Assembly: GCA_040219275.1 (NCBI GenBank)
Contig: JAVJSU010000027.1
Coordinates: 107,785-171,784, forward strand
Length of the DNA stretch: 64,000 bases
Direction of reading: 5' to 3'
DNA from: JAVJSU01 sp040219275
GTDB taxonomy: Bacteria; Chloroflexota; Anaerolineae; Aggregatilineales; Phototrophicaceae
In this document: positions 17,836-27,189 of the stretch, one piece after another
How the letters are laid out: each line of letters starts with the position of its first letter
Numbering within the stretch: the stretch's first letter is position 1
Position numbers and translations under genes: made by a program
The notes under the pieces: model-generated
Seen by the model: only the letters and a program-made list of their open reading frames with translations
What the model was told of the DNA's origin: nothing
Databases searched by the model: none

Positions 17836-18828
17836 TCACAAGGTTGACTCCAATTGTTCCTGCCAGTACTCCAGCGCGAGCAGTGTCCCTGTCGAAGCAA
17901 ATTCGTAATCGAATTCGTAAAGTCGTAGATCAAGCCATATGTAATCACAAATGACTTCAATCTGTTCACGATTAAAATTGAAATCAACAAGACGTTGGGT
18001 AGCGCGCTTATTTTTCTCAACACGTTGTTCATCGGTATAAAGCAATTTCCTATAAGATTTCATTTCGTTTGCTTTGTGGATTTCATCCTGACGCTCGCTC
18101 GGCGGTGTCAAACTATACACAATATAATCTGCCGCCAGATCCGCTTGGACCGGATCAACAACCGCCGCACGCATATACGCAGGCAGAAAATAACGGAACG
18201 CGGCAGGAGTAAGAATCGACATCTCCTTGTGATGACGCAGATACACCGCATCGGTCAGTGATTGCCACTGCTTGTCGACAAAGGCGTTGTGCATATCCTC
18301 ACACTCATAACAATGAAACCTATCATCCACAATACGACCATCTTCCGGGTACGGCACATCTGCGAAAGCCCGTTCGATCTTCTCCACGAAAGTGTCCCGC
18401 AGTTTACTGTGCAAATATGTACCATCCTTCGCACGCTTGGCATTGAAAACAACGTTTTCCGACAATTTATCGTGCGACTCGAGAAACGCAGTCACAATTT
18501 CCCGTGCTTTTTCTGGACAACTGTGTTGCCATTTACCAATATCGTAGAGTATCTCTAAAATGCTTTTTTCATCATTATCTGGCAATTCAGCAAGTCGTTT
18601 CTCAAGTAGATTAAAAAGACTTTTACCGAACTGCCGATGCGACGTTATATCAGGATCAATGCCTCTGTACGCATCCAACATCCCCACAAAATTACTTTTC
18701 CCTTGGCTTTCAACATCGCGTGGCGTCCTCTTGAACGTCTCCCACAGCAGAATTAAATTGTCTTCCTGCTCAGTCTCTGACATTGCCAGCCAATCAGCCA
18801 ATCGCATTGGGTCGTGTAACACATCCAT
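17836..18828 (-). CDS. DUF6714-like protein of unknown function
   Basis: 330 residues, no signal peptide or membrane segment. The central part (FADVPYPEDGRIVDD, then a CYEC pair, W..L.D.V, and SILTPAAFRYFLPAYMRAAV) matches the pattern of the DUF6714 family as I remember it. In that family a single domain of about 150-200 residues is usual, so the N-terminal 130 residues here are an extra helical region (LADWLAMSETEQEDN onward). Codon use and base composition are slightly more AT-rich than the pur genes. It lies 30 bases upstream of purK on the same strand, but no link to purine synthesis is evident. Confidence 0.6.
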   Translation of the reverse strand: MDVLHDPMRLADWLAMSETEQEDNLILLWETFKRTPRDVESQGKSNFVGMLDAYRGIDPDITSHRQFGKSLFNLLEKRLAELPDNDEKSILEILYDIGKWQHSCPEKAREIVTAFLESHDKLSENVVFNAKRAKDGTYLHSKLRDTFVEKIERAFADVPYPEDGRIVDDRFHCYECEDMHNAFVDKQWQSLTDAVYLRHHKEMSILTPAAFRYFLPAYMRAAVVDPVQADLAADYIVYSLTPPSERQDEIHKANEMKSYRKLLYTDEQRVEKNKRATQRLVDFNFNREQIEVICDYIWLDLRLYEFDYEFASTGTLLALEYWQEQLESTL

Positions 18829-18950
18829 TACATACCGCCAAACATCATTTGTCGTTTAGCTTATTATAGCGAAATACACAACAAAAATGGGCGCAGGATA
18901 ATTCCCCTATGCCCATAAATGGTGATTTCGCTGATATGAAAAAAGGTGGC

Positions 18951-19388
18951 TTACACAGCCTTCGGTTGATCTTGCTCATCATAGGCGCTTGTTGCTACAG
19001 ACGCGACCACACCATAGACTTCCGTCCACGCTTCTTCGACTTCCGGCGTAAAGGCTTCACCGAGTCCCTGTCCGAGCGTCCAGAGCAACGCCTCGCCGAC
19101 AATCGCATAATGTTCTTTCGTCACGCCATAATTGATGTGGCGTTTGCCGAGGTTATACACCACCGGAACGAGCGCATCCAGATCATTTAACGCACCCACC
19201 GCCACTTTGAGCGTTTGCATTAATTTGATGCCCTGTTGACGCATGTTTGTATCGGAGAAGAGGGCTTTCGTCTCCGGCGCGATTTCCCACAGGCGATTGT
19301 AAAATAAGCCGGCGGCTTGCTCGGCAATGGATTCGACTTTGCCAAAACTTTCAGTAACCAGTTGTTTTTGTGTATCGGTTAATGTCAC
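18951..19388 (-). CDS. Single-domain bacterial globin (flavohaemoglobin globin-domain type)
   Basis: 145 residues with the helical globin fold and no reductase domain. The proximal haem ligand is the His in LGKRHINYGV, with the flavohaemoglobin-like context GVTKEHYAIVGEALLWTL and WTEVYGVVASVATSAY. The start is GTG 19388, nine bases after GGAG; ATG is not available nearby. It resembles Vitreoscilla-type haemoglobin and probably binds O2 or NO, aiding oxygen supply or nitrosative stress defence. The upstream 220 bases are AT-rich and include AGGCGATTTTTAGGCG (two AGGCG copies near 19460 on this strand), but no recognised operator. Confidence 0.9.
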   Translation of the reverse strand: MTLTDTQKQLVTESFGKVESIAEQAAGLFYNRLWEIAPETKALFSDTNMRQQGIKLMQTLKVAVGALNDLDALVPVVYNLGKRHINYGVTKEHYAIVGEALLWTLGQGLGEAFTPEVEEAWTEVYGVVASVATSAYDEQDQPKAV

Positions 19389-19623
19389 GGTGATGATCTC
19401 CTGCGAAAATGATTGATTGCGATGTTTACCATAATAAAAATCTAGCGCCTAAAAATCGCCTATTTTGAAGAAACAATTCTAAGCTGTAGAAATTCAGTAA
19501 ATGATCGCACCTTAATCATGGAATTTCAGGAGGCGTAACCATAGGGCAATCGTCTATTTCGATTAACGGGGTGAATGCAGTAAAATCGACAATCAAGTAA
19601 GCGATTTATTGGATGACAATGTG

Positions 19624-21336
19624 ATGAAACAACGTCTTATTGGTATTTTTACTCTGATTTTCTGTCTCTTAGCACTCAACTTTGTAACAACTTCCGCGCA
19701 GAACAGCGCCCGCCCGATGATTCTGCCTGTTGCCGAACCACCGGGGGCATCAACATGGCTGTTTGGTCAAGCCTATGGCAATACCACCGGCGCGTATAAC
19801 TTCGGCGACGCGTGGTATAGCGCCGGACAGGGCTTGCACTTCGGCATTGATCTCGCCATGCCCTGCGGTACGCCCCTCGTCGCGGTGGCGGATGGTCAGG
19901 TCGCCTTTGTCGATAATTTGAGCTTCGGCTCCGCGCCACATAATTTAATCCTGCGCCATCCCGATCTTGGCTTGACCACGCTCTACGGGCATCTGCTTGA
20001 TCCCGCACCCGTAACACAGGGTCAATTCGTCACACAGGGTCAGCTTGTGGGCTATTCCGGCGATCCTGATTCGACCTGTGTCTCCCGCCCGCATCTGCAT
20101 TTAGAAATCCGCTCATTGGATTACCGCACGACCTATAATCCGTTTGATTACATCGACGCGAATTGGCACAGTCTCGCCAGCACGGTGGCTTTCGGTACAC
20201 CGCTCTTTCAGGGTGATATGATGAACGCCCGCAGATGGATGACGCTGGAAGATCAGCCGGATGTGTCTTTTGGTGGCGCACGCTTGAATCGTTATTCGAG
20301 CGTTTGGCCCCTCCCCTCGGAGTTGCGCCCGCCGGAAAATCCACCGATGCCTGTTGAACTCGCGCCTCTGCCAGACAATGTAACGTGGGGAACGCGACAA
20401 ATCGGCTTTGATGGCTGTTGCTGGTTGCATGATTTTCACCCGACTGATCCCGATACGATCACGGTTGTTGATGGCGCAAACGGTCAGCCCGCGAGTGTGT
20501 TCACATGGTCGGCGATGAGTGGCGCAATGACGAATGTGCTTTTCGCCGCGCCACCACCCGTCACCTCACCGGATGGTACACATTATGTATACAACAATGG
20601 TGGCACAAGTCGCATCGTCAATACACTGGACGGCACGGAATACCTCGTTAGCACACAGGGCGCGACCCCTGCCCTGAGCACAGACAATCGTCAACTTGTC
20701 TGGATGGTACGTGGCGGTGTGACCTTACCCGGTGCGGCATCGCCGAGTTCTGCGGTCTGGATCAGCGACATCACTGGCGAAAATGCGCGCATCATCGTGG
20801 ATGAGCCGGGTGCGTCTGCACGCTGGTTGGATGCAACGCGTTTGCTGGTTAGCGTGCCACAGGTCGGACGCATCACCACGCTTTATGTGCATGATACGCA
20901 GGACGGCACGACCATCGAATTAGGTTCATGGCGCAACCTGCGACAATTGAGCACCTCCCCCGGTGGTGATTATCTGATGTTCATGCTGATGTGGCAGGGT
21001 GAAAATAATACCGCCGCCCCGGAAATTGACGGCACCTATTTACTCTCAACGAGTGCAGGCGTAACACCACAACGTCTGGATTGGTTTGGTGGATGGCGCT
21101 GGCGCGATGCGGAAAGTGTGTATTATCTGCCATTAAATCCCGGTTCGCCATTTCATTCGCTCGGCTATTACCACATTTCAACGGGTGAAAATCGCCTCCT
21201 GACCACGCCGGATACACTGGCGTTTACGATCATGAATGGCGATTGGGATGTCTCTGCGGATGGCTCGCGCATCGTCTTTCAGAACGCGGTTGATCGCAAT
21301 ATGTGGTTGCTAGAAATAGTCGAAAACGGTACTTAG
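19624..21336 (+). CDS. Secreted M23-family peptidase with C-terminal beta-propeller-like region
   Basis: 570 residues from ATG 19624; an in-frame TTG 15 bases upstream would merely lengthen the signal peptide. Residues 1-25 are a signal peptide (IGIFTLIFCLLALNFVTTSAQ). The LytM/M23 domain (about 35-185) has the zinc ligands in HFGIDLAMPCGTPL (HxxxD) and HLHLEI (HxH), so it is a likely active endopeptidase on peptidoglycan cross-links or another peptide. The remaining about 380 residues look like repeated WD/TolB-type blades (ADGSRIVFQN, SPDGTHYVYNN). It is followed by the flippase gene after 9 bases, which suggests an envelope role. Confidence 0.88.
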   Translation: MKQRLIGIFTLIFCLLALNFVTTSAQNSARPMILPVAEPPGASTWLFGQAYGNTTGAYNFGDAWYSAGQGLHFGIDLAMPCGTPLVAVADGQVAFVDNLSFGSAPHNLILRHPDLGLTTLYGHLLDPAPVTQGQFVTQGQLVGYSGDPDSTCVSRPHLHLEIRSLDYRTTYNPFDYIDANWHSLASTVAFGTPLFQGDMMNARRWMTLEDQPDVSFGGARLNRYSSVWPLPSELRPPENPPMPVELAPLPDNVTWGTRQIGFDGCCWLHDFHPTDPDTITVVDGANGQPASVFTWSAMSGAMTNVLFAAPPPVTSPDGTHYVYNNGGTSRIVNTLDGTEYLVSTQGATPALSTDNRQLVWMVRGGVTLPGAASPSSAVWISDITGENARIIVDEPGASARWLDATRLLVSVPQVGRITTLYVHDTQDGTTIELGSWRNLRQLSTSPGGDYLMFMLMWQGENNTAAPEIDGTYLLSTSAGVTPQRLDWFGGWRWRDAESVYYLPLNPGSPFHSLGYYHISTGENRLLTTPDTLAFTIMNGDWDVSADGSRIVFQNAVDRNMWLLEIVENGT

Positions 21337-21345
21337 CCGGATTTC

Positions 21346-22650
21346 ATGCCCTTACTCCGCCTTTTACGTCGCAACACCTTCACACTGATCGTCAGCAATG
21401 CCGGAAGTGCGATTTTGTCATTTGTGCTGGCGGCGCTCATCGGGCGAGCGCTCGGTGAAGACGGACTCGGTATCTACACGGCGGCACTGGCGTGGGTATT
21501 TCCACTGTCGCTGGTCGTGGAATTCGGCATCGGCACGCTCATCACGCGGGATGTCGCCGTACAACCAACACTCAGCAACGCCTATCTGCGCCTCGCTCTC
21601 TGGGAACGTTTCGTTTTTGGTGGTGTGATTCTGCTTATTTTGCTCGTTACTGCGCCGCTTCTAAGCACATCTGACGCGGTTTCACGCGGACTCATCATCG
21701 CCGCACCCTTGGTCGTGATTAATCCGCTGTATGGCACATTTACCGCCCTGTTCCGCGCACGACAGATCATGTTGCCGATTGCCGTGCTCAATCTTGGCAT
21801 GTTAATCGCACAGGTAGTCTTTACAGCATGGGTATTTGCCACCGATGGCGATGTGCTGGATGCGCTGATGGTCAACACACTTACCTCCGCCGGACAGATG
21901 ATTTTTGCGGGGATATGGTGGGTGTATTTTTCTAATCGACGAATCATAATCGATACCGTAGGGGCGCAAAATATTACGCCAGTAGAAGACAGTAGGGGCG
22001 ACCTGCTAGGTCGCCCTCCGTCAGGTCGCCCCTACGATGACAATGCAATGAATTTTTACCACATCTTGCGCCGTGCCTACCCGTTCGCAGTAGCGGCGGT
22101 ATTGGCGGCATTGACGACACGCGTCGGGTATATTCTGCTGGAACAACTCACGAATACGGGCGAAGTCGGTTATTTTGCGGCGGCGAACCGGGTAATAGAA
22201 GGTGTGCGAATGCTCCCGAATGCCTTTTTCGGCGCATTATTCCCCTTGCTGGCATCCCTCAGTAGCGATCAACCTGCGCTGAACCGTACCTTTCGTCAGA
22301 TCACGCTGGGATTAACTGGCTTCGGGGGGTTGGTCATGCTGATTTGCACACCGCTTGCCGGAACGATTATCATGGTGATCTACGGCGAGGCATTTACGGT
22401 GGCAGGAGGTGTGCTGATTGTGCTAGCATGGGGATTTTTACCCGCAATCTTACGAAGTGGGCAAACATTATACTGGTATGCACGCGGCGGCGAACAGCGC
22501 GTCAATGCGATTACTTTCGGCGGGTTAATCTTACAAATTGCACTGAGTCTGTGGCTGATTCCGTCGCAGGGGGCGCTGGGGTTGGCATGGGTGATTTTAT
22601 TGACCGAAACGGGTATGTTTCTGGCGTTACTGGTAGGCAAAAACGAATGA
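21346..22650 (+). CDS. Polysaccharide flippase, Wzx/MOP (MVF) superfamily
   Basis: 434 residues with about 12 predicted membrane helices and the family start RRNTFTLIVSNAGSAILSFVLAALIGRALGEDGLGIYTAALA. It would flip lipid-linked oligosaccharides across the inner membrane. Codons about 205-230, in the loop between the two halves, are derived from a palindromic DNA repeat (see repeat at 21957-22035) that kept the frame open; the sequence there (GRPPSGRPYDDN) is unlike the rest. The stop overlaps the next start (ATGA). With two glycosyltransferases downstream it forms a surface glycan unit. Confidence 0.9.
   Translation: MPLLRLLRRNTFTLIVSNAGSAILSFVLAALIGRALGEDGLGIYTAALAWVFPLSLVVEFGIGTLITRDVAVQPTLSNAYLRLALWERFVFGGVILLILLVTAPLLSTSDAVSRGLIIAAPLVVINPLYGTFTALFRARQIMLPIAVLNLGMLIAQVVFTAWVFATDGDVLDALMVNTLTSAGQMIFAGIWWVYFSNRRIIIDTVGAQNITPVEDSRGDLLGRPPSGRPYDDNAMNFYHILRRAYPFAVAAVLAALTTRVGYILLEQLTNTGEVGYFAAANRVIEGVRMLPNAFFGALFPLLASLSSDQPALNRTFRQITLGLTGFGGLVMLICTPLAGTIIMVIYGEAFTVAGGVLIVLAWGFLPAILRSGQTLYWYARGGEQRVNAITFGGLILQIALSLWLIPSQGALGLAWVILLTETGMFLALLVGKNE
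21957..22035. repeat. Palindromic GTAGGGGCGACC repeat inserted in frame in the flippase gene
   Basis: Perfect 14-bp inverted arms GTAGGGGCGACCTG (21992-22005) and CAGGTCGCCCCTAC (22022-22035), with a third partial arm TAGGTCGCCC between them and another GTAGGGGCG just upstream near 21959. It adds roughly 26 codons without breaking the reading frame, in a cytoplasmic or periplasmic loop. A related decayed copy occurs in the next gene. Confidence 0.85.
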
Positions 22651-24152
22651 GTGTGCGCCGTAATGATTTTGTTTTGCTATTGGCGCTGTTTGTCGCCGCG
22701 CTGATCGTTCGGTTAGCGTTTGTACTGCCCTCCGGCTTTGATGGTCTTTACGGTCAGGATGCTTATGCCTATTATGATTTCGCGGGCGATCTGGGTGATG
22801 CGATTCGCACCAATACCGCCCCACCGTCATTTTTCTGGTCGCTCGGTTATCCTGCGCTTCTACTAACCGGATTCACACTCGGCGGAGAAGCTCCCCACGT
22901 CGCGCAGGGGATAAGCATACTCATGGGCGCAATGCTCGCGTCTTTGGTTTACATACTGGCGCGTCTGCTCAACATCACCTCATTTAGCGCGTTTGGGGCG
23001 GGCGCATTGATGATCGTCTGCGGGCAAGCGATACAATCAAGCGTCGTCGTCATGGCAGATATTCCGGCGCTATTCTGGGCGACGTTAAGCGCGATTTGCT
23101 TGCTCCTCTGGCGAAAAAATATGCTACAACGCTGGCTGATTCTCGCGGCGATTTTGCTGACATTCGCCATCCTCAGCCGTTGGATTTACCTGCTACTCGC
23201 GCCTTTGTGGGCGGTTGTTGTGCTTGTGCAGTGGCGCGGGCGGATTCGCGTGGTTGATAGTGCTATCGTTCTGCTGACCGTTGCGCTGATTTTTCTGCCA
23301 CAGGTCGCCTTTAGCATCAACAGCCCTTACCCGACACTGAATCATGCGTGGGTGGAAGGCTGGTCAATCAGCAACGCTTTAGAGCAAAATTTCGTCAACA
23401 TCGACGGGCAATTTTTCTACGAGAATATCAACGCGATCTATTATGCACAGGTCTTTTACGAAGCGCACTATCTCACGCCAATTTTTACGCCCCTGCTTGC
23501 GCTAGGATTGTGGGCATTGTGGCGCAAAAGAGAACTTATTCCGGCGATTCTGTTACTCGCATGGATGCTGATTCCCTATATGTTTTTGATCGGTATTCCG
23601 CTTCAAAATATCCGCTTCCCGCTAATCGTCATGCCTGCCGTGTTTGTGCTGGTGGGGATGGGCGTGGATAAAGTGGTTGACTGGGTTAGAAATCAATCTA
23701 ATGGCGACCTAGCAGGTCGTCTCTACAGAAGATCATGGATCGGATTAGGCATTATTGTATCCCTCGTCATGTACGGTATCGTCACCATGCAAACACACTC
23801 CGGCGCACTGGTAAACACATTCATCAGCAATCAACAACGGGATAAAAACGCGGCGTTCTGGGTGGAAGATCAACTACCCAATAACGCCCATCTCTATACG
23901 TTCGGATTGACGCTTACCTTGCAACATTACACCCCGTTTGAGGTCTATGAAATCTATTACGAAACGCCACAAACCCTCGCGGAAAATTGGCAACATGGGA
24001 GGACGGATTATCTGCTGATTAATGTGTGGCAGATCGAGAATCAATGGGACGGGCGTGAACCCCAAATCGCCTATCATTGGTTGCGCGATGAGCGTGGCTT
24101 GACCTTTATCGAGCGATATGATTACTACACCTTGTTCAGGGTGGCGGGATAG
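22647..24152 (+). CDS. ArnT/PMT-like membrane glycosyltransferase (GT39/GT83 type)
   Basis: 501 residues from ATG 22647, overlapping the flippase stop by four bases (ATGA). A longer frame extends 300 bases upstream inside the flippase, but that is only chance. It has about 10-11 membrane helices and the early GLYGQDAYAYYDFA motif, whose acidic residue in the first periplasmic loop is the expected catalytic centre of lipid-phosphate-sugar transferases. These enzymes take sugar from a polyprenyl-phosphate donor. A decayed copy of the palindromic repeat lies near residue 353. It is likely co-transcribed with the flippase and the GT4 gene. Confidence 0.85.
   Translation: MSVRRNDFVLLLALFVAALIVRLAFVLPSGFDGLYGQDAYAYYDFAGDLGDAIRTNTAPPSFFWSLGYPALLLTGFTLGGEAPHVAQGISILMGAMLASLVYILARLLNITSFSAFGAGALMIVCGQAIQSSVVVMADIPALFWATLSAICLLLWRKNMLQRWLILAAILLTFAILSRWIYLLLAPLWAVVVLVQWRGRIRVVDSAIVLLTVALIFLPQVAFSINSPYPTLNHAWVEGWSISNALEQNFVNIDGQFFYENINAIYYAQVFYEAHYLTPIFTPLLALGLWALWRKRELIPAILLLAWMLIPYMFLIGIPLQNIRFPLIVMPAVFVLVGMGVDKVVDWVRNQSNGDLAGRLYRRSWIGLGIIVSLVMYGIVTMQTHSGALVNTFISNQQRDKNAAFWVEDQLPNNAHLYTFGLTLTLQHYTPFEVYEIYYETPQTLAENWQHGRTDYLLINVWQIENQWDGREPQIAYHWLRDERGLTFIERYDYYTLFRVAG
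23703..23726. repeat. Decayed copy of the GGCGACCT palindromic repeat in the glycosyltransferase gene
   Basis: GGCGACCT (23703-23710), AGC, AGGTCGTC (23714-23721), then TCTAC. The arms match the core of the element at 21992-22035 with substitutions, and it again sits in frame, encoding GDLAGRLY in a loop. This suggests an older insertion of the same family. Confidence 0.6.
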
Positions 24153-24159
24153 AGGCAGG

Positions 24160-25290
24160 ATGAAGAGACGATTAAATGTAGGCATCCTCCTGCCCGGCTT
24201 CAGTGCGGACGAACACGATTGGGCAATTCCCGTTCAGCAAAATCTGGTGCGCGAAATGGCGAAACACGCTGATGTGCGGGTCATCGCCACCCGTTATCCG
24301 CACACACAAACGCCCTATGCGGTGCATGGCGCGGAGGTGTATCCGTTGGGTGCAGGGGCATGGGCGCGAAAATTAGCACGATTCAGATTATGGCGTGATA
24401 CCCTCCGGTTAATCCGGCGATTGCATAAAAAGCGCCCCTTCGATGTGCTCCATGCGATGTGGGCGGATGAAACCGGCTTATTGGCAAATTGGGCGGGAAA
24501 GTGGCTGAATATTCCGGTGGTCGTGTCTATCGCAGGCGGTGAGTTGGTCGGCTTTAAGGACATCAATTACGGCTTGCAGAGGAGTGCGTTCAGTCGATGG
24601 ACGGTGGCGCAGGCACTCTATGGCGCGGATGCTGTGGTGGTCGCCTGCGATTATGTGGAAAATTTACTGATACAACGCGGGTATCGCATCCCGCCCGACA
24701 AAATCCACACTATCGCGCTTGGCGTGGATACGAACGTCTTTCGTCCTGATGCGAAAGTCAAAACGGTCAAGAATCGCCTGATTCATGCCGCATCACTGGT
24801 TGGCGTAAAAGATCAAGCGACCTTGCTCCGTGCGGTTGCGCGTTTGCCGGAAACTGAACTGCTGATTATCGGTGAAGGCAATTTACGCGCAGACCTGCAA
24901 GCCTTAGCGAAAAATTTGCACATCACGCAGAGGGTGACATTTGCGGGTGCAATCCACCATCTTGAGCTACCGCGCCATTATCAAACGGCGGCGCTAAACG
25001 TCCTGACATCACGCCATGAAGGATTGGGAATGGTGACGTTAGAGGCGGCGGCATGTGGCGTACCAACCATCAGCACCCATGTTGGCTTATTGCCCGATGT
25101 GCCGGAAATGGGAGTCACCGTACCCGTCGGGGATGATGTCGCTTTAGCTGATGCTATTAATACCCTACTGAATGACGACGAAAAACGCGCTGAACTGACA
25201 ACATCAGCCCGTAAAGCCATTAAATCAACGTATACCATCCAGCATACTGTCGATGATTTCTTACAACTTTATCGAACGCTGATTGGCTAA
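24160..25290 (+). CDS. GT4-family glycosyltransferase
   Basis: 376 residues from ATG 24160, with GAGGCAG upstream; an earlier in-frame start lies inside the previous gene. GT-B fold: N-terminal domain starting NVGILLPGFSADEHDWAIPVQQNLVREM, and a C-terminal nucleotide-sugar domain with the GT4 motif LTSRHEGLGMVTLEAAACGVPTI, where the E(x7)E motif binds donor phosphates. It transfers a sugar from a nucleotide-activated donor with retention of configuration, probably onto a glycolipid made for the adjacent flippase. Its stop overlaps by four bases with the convergent methyltransferase gene. Confidence 0.93.
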   Translation: MKRRLNVGILLPGFSADEHDWAIPVQQNLVREMAKHADVRVIATRYPHTQTPYAVHGAEVYPLGAGAWARKLARFRLWRDTLRLIRRLHKKRPFDVLHAMWADETGLLANWAGKWLNIPVVVSIAGGELVGFKDINYGLQRSAFSRWTVAQALYGADAVVVACDYVENLLIQRGYRIPPDKIHTIALGVDTNVFRPDAKVKTVKNRLIHAASLVGVKDQATLLRAVARLPETELLIIGEGNLRADLQALAKNLHITQRVTFAGAIHHLELPRHYQTAALNVLTSRHEGLGMVTLEAAACGVPTISTHVGLLPDVPEMGVTVPVGDDVALADAINTLLNDDEKRAELTTSARKAIKSTYTIQHTVDDFLQLYRTLIG

Positions 25291-25988
25291 GTTTTCGTCT
25301 TCCACCAAATTCCTGTGCATTCTGGCAATATGGTCAATTTTTCGCGCACTATGCGATCTGCCAGTTCGTCGCCGAAGAAAAAACGCGTTAAGTGCTCGGC
25401 TTCTTTCACGGAGTCAAACTCGTAGTCGGTGCGCGTCCACGTGTAATTAAAGCCGTGCGCGGATTCGATATACTGATAACATGCCGCAAGCGATTCAACG
25501 GGGGGCATGGGGGTTTCGTTTCCCGTTCCCATCGTCTCAAGCATAATTGCCGTTCCACCGGGTTTGAGCAGGCGCATCATCTCCGCAATGTAGGCATCAA
25601 TCACGGATTGCCATGTATCAGGAAACCAGCCCGTAGCATGTCCGAAGCTCCACCCCTCAAGCGCAATATCCGCGACACCTGATCTGACCGGCATCGCACC
25701 GTTATCTGCCGCCGCTAGCGCCCAATTATCATTGGTGGAAGATAAGGTTTGTCGTGCTGTGATAAGCATAGATGGCATAAAGTCAAACGCGGTGATGGAC
25801 TTGACCATTGGCGTAAGCAAACGGGTCACCCGCCCCGTACCCGCGCCGAATTCGATCACATCTGCCTCATCAAAGGTGCAAAATTCCCCCAACTTCATCA
25901 GCAGATTGCCCGTATAATCTTCGCGGTCAACCATCGCATCATACATTTCGGATTGATTGCGATAAACGTCTTTAAAATGATCGGGCAT
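25287..25988 (-). CDS. Class I SAM-dependent methyltransferase
   Basis: 233 residues from ATG 25988 (GAGGCGG upstream); a start six codons earlier overlaps the preceding gene. Motif I is VIEFGAGTGRVTRLL (about 42-56) and the acidic motif is ITAFDFMPSML. A later segment LKPGGTAIMLETMG is motif VI-like. Acceptor unknown. It starts 10 bases after the aldo/keto reductase stop, so both genes form a small operon. Confidence 0.87.
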   Translation of the reverse strand: MPDHFKDVYRNQSEMYDAMVDREDYTGNLLMKLGEFCTFDEADVIEFGAGTGRVTRLLTPMVKSITAFDFMPSMLITARQTLSSTNDNWALAAADNGAMPVRSGVADIALEGWSFGHATGWFPDTWQSVIDAYIAEMMRLLKPGGTAIMLETMGTGNETPMPPVESLAACYQYIESAHGFNYTWTRTDYEFDSVKEAEHLTRFFFGDELADRIVREKLTILPECTGIWWKTKT

Positions 25989-25998
25989 GGTTCCGCCT

Positions 25999-26856
25999 CT
26001 ATTCAAATACGGGAATTAAATCACCGGTATCAGCGATTAAAGCCTCTTGCTCATCAGCAGGCATGGGCGTGAATTGTTCCACTGCGTTGATGACCATCGG
26101 CAGGATACGCGTGTCTCCGGCGGAAGGGATACCCGTCACACCCGGTTGCGATAATGCAAAACGCACACTCTGATTAATGCGATCTTGCATATCGTAGGGT
26201 TCATACCATGTGTTGTAGACTTTTTCGCGCCCGCCCCACCCTTGTTTGGCAACCGCTTTGATAATCATCACACCCACATCCCGCGCCACGCACATCTCAA
26301 GCAGGCGTTCGGTCTGTTGGCGATAGTCTGCGTTGGCATACAGCGCCGGATAAATCGGGAACATCACTGTATCAAAGTCGAAGCGTTCGAGAGCTTCAAT
26401 AAACACGTTTGGCACATCCAAGCCATGTCCGGTAATGCCGAGATATTTCGTCAGACCTGCATCGCGTGCCTGTTGCAGGGCTTCTATCGCCCCGCCAGAT
26501 GCAAACGCTTTATTCAGTTCATCCATTGAGGTGACGGCGTGAAGCTGATAGAGGTCGAATTGTTCGGTGTTCAGCTTCTTCAGCGAAACGTGTAATTCAT
26601 CCCATGCCGCGCCACGCTCACGTTCTAGCGTTTTACAACCAAGAAAGAATTCATCACGATGCGGGGCGAGCCATGCGCCGACACGTTCCTCTGCCTGCCC
26701 ATATTGTGGCGCGACATCAATATGATTAATGCCTGATTCTAGCGCCAATTCAAGCGCGGCATTAGCTTCGTCCTGCCCAATTTCCCAGAACGCCGCCGAG
26801 CCAAAAATAACAACACTGCTCTGATTTTCGGTACGTCCAAGCCGTCGTGTTTGCAT
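25999..26856 (-). CDS. Aldo/keto reductase family oxidoreductase
   Basis: 285 residues, (beta/alpha)8 fold. The catalytic tetrad is readable: Asp and Tyr in IDVAPQYGQAEERVG, Lys in FLGCKTLE, and His in DLYQLHAV. It would reduce carbonyls with NADPH; the substrate is unknown. The C-terminus lacks the long loop of some family members, and the sequence is closest to the large general oxidoreductase (YdhF/YajO-like) group. Upstream is the 333-base gap carrying a MITE-like element. Confidence 0.9.
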   Translation of the reverse strand: MQTRRLGRTENQSSVVIFGSAAFWEIGQDEANAALELALESGINHIDVAPQYGQAEERVGAWLAPHRDEFFLGCKTLERERGAAWDELHVSLKKLNTEQFDLYQLHAVTSMDELNKAFASGGAIEALQQARDAGLTKYLGITGHGLDVPNVFIEALERFDFDTVMFPIYPALYANADYRQQTERLLEMCVARDVGVMIIKAVAKQGWGGREKVYNTWYEPYDMQDRINQSVRFALSQPGVTGIPSAGDTRILPMVINAVEQFTPMPADEQEALIADTGDLIPVFE

Positions 26857-26930
26857 GTGCTACCTCTCAAAATGACTACAGATTCAGGAAAGCATGGACA
26901 CAAATCCTTGCGCCCATGCCCATATTATTT

Positions 26931-27157
26931 ATTGACGTTACGCATGAACATTCTTTTTGAGAACTTGTCCGCGATGAGCTAAAACCTCATCGCTAGGGCA
27001 TTTCTTAAACCCCACTGAAGTGGGCTATTTTCACAAATGTTCGGGAAGGACAGCCTGCTTCAGCAGGGTTTTACCTTCAATTTAGCCAATGGGTTTCAGC
27101 CATTGGCAGTAAAAATTATCCAAAGTGCCTTGTTACAACCCTGTGTGTAACGTCAAT
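26931..27157. repeat. MITE-like element: hairpin cluster flanked by 14-bp inverted repeats
   Basis: The 333-base gap 26857-27189 holds no ORF. ATTGACGTTACGCA at 26931-26944 matches the reverse complement of TGTGTAACGTCAAT at 27144-27157 at 13 of 14 positions. Between them lie four separate perfect hairpins: GCGATGAG/CTCATCGC (26971-26993), CCCACT/AGTGGG (27011-27024), CCTGCT/AGCAGG (27054-27067) and GCCAATGG/CCATTGGC (27085-27107). Together this is the layout of a small non-autonomous mobile element. It may also act as a terminator or stabiliser downstream of the phosphomannomutase gene. Confidence 0.6.
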
Positions 27158-27189
27158 TATTGATACATTGTTATGTTCAGAAAATCGAC

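Noticed and set aside
22344..22646. In-frame upstream extension of the ArnT-like glycosyltransferase gene
   Set aside because: It lies entirely inside the flippase gene; ATG 22647 overlapping the flippase stop (ATGA) gives the family-typical first helix.
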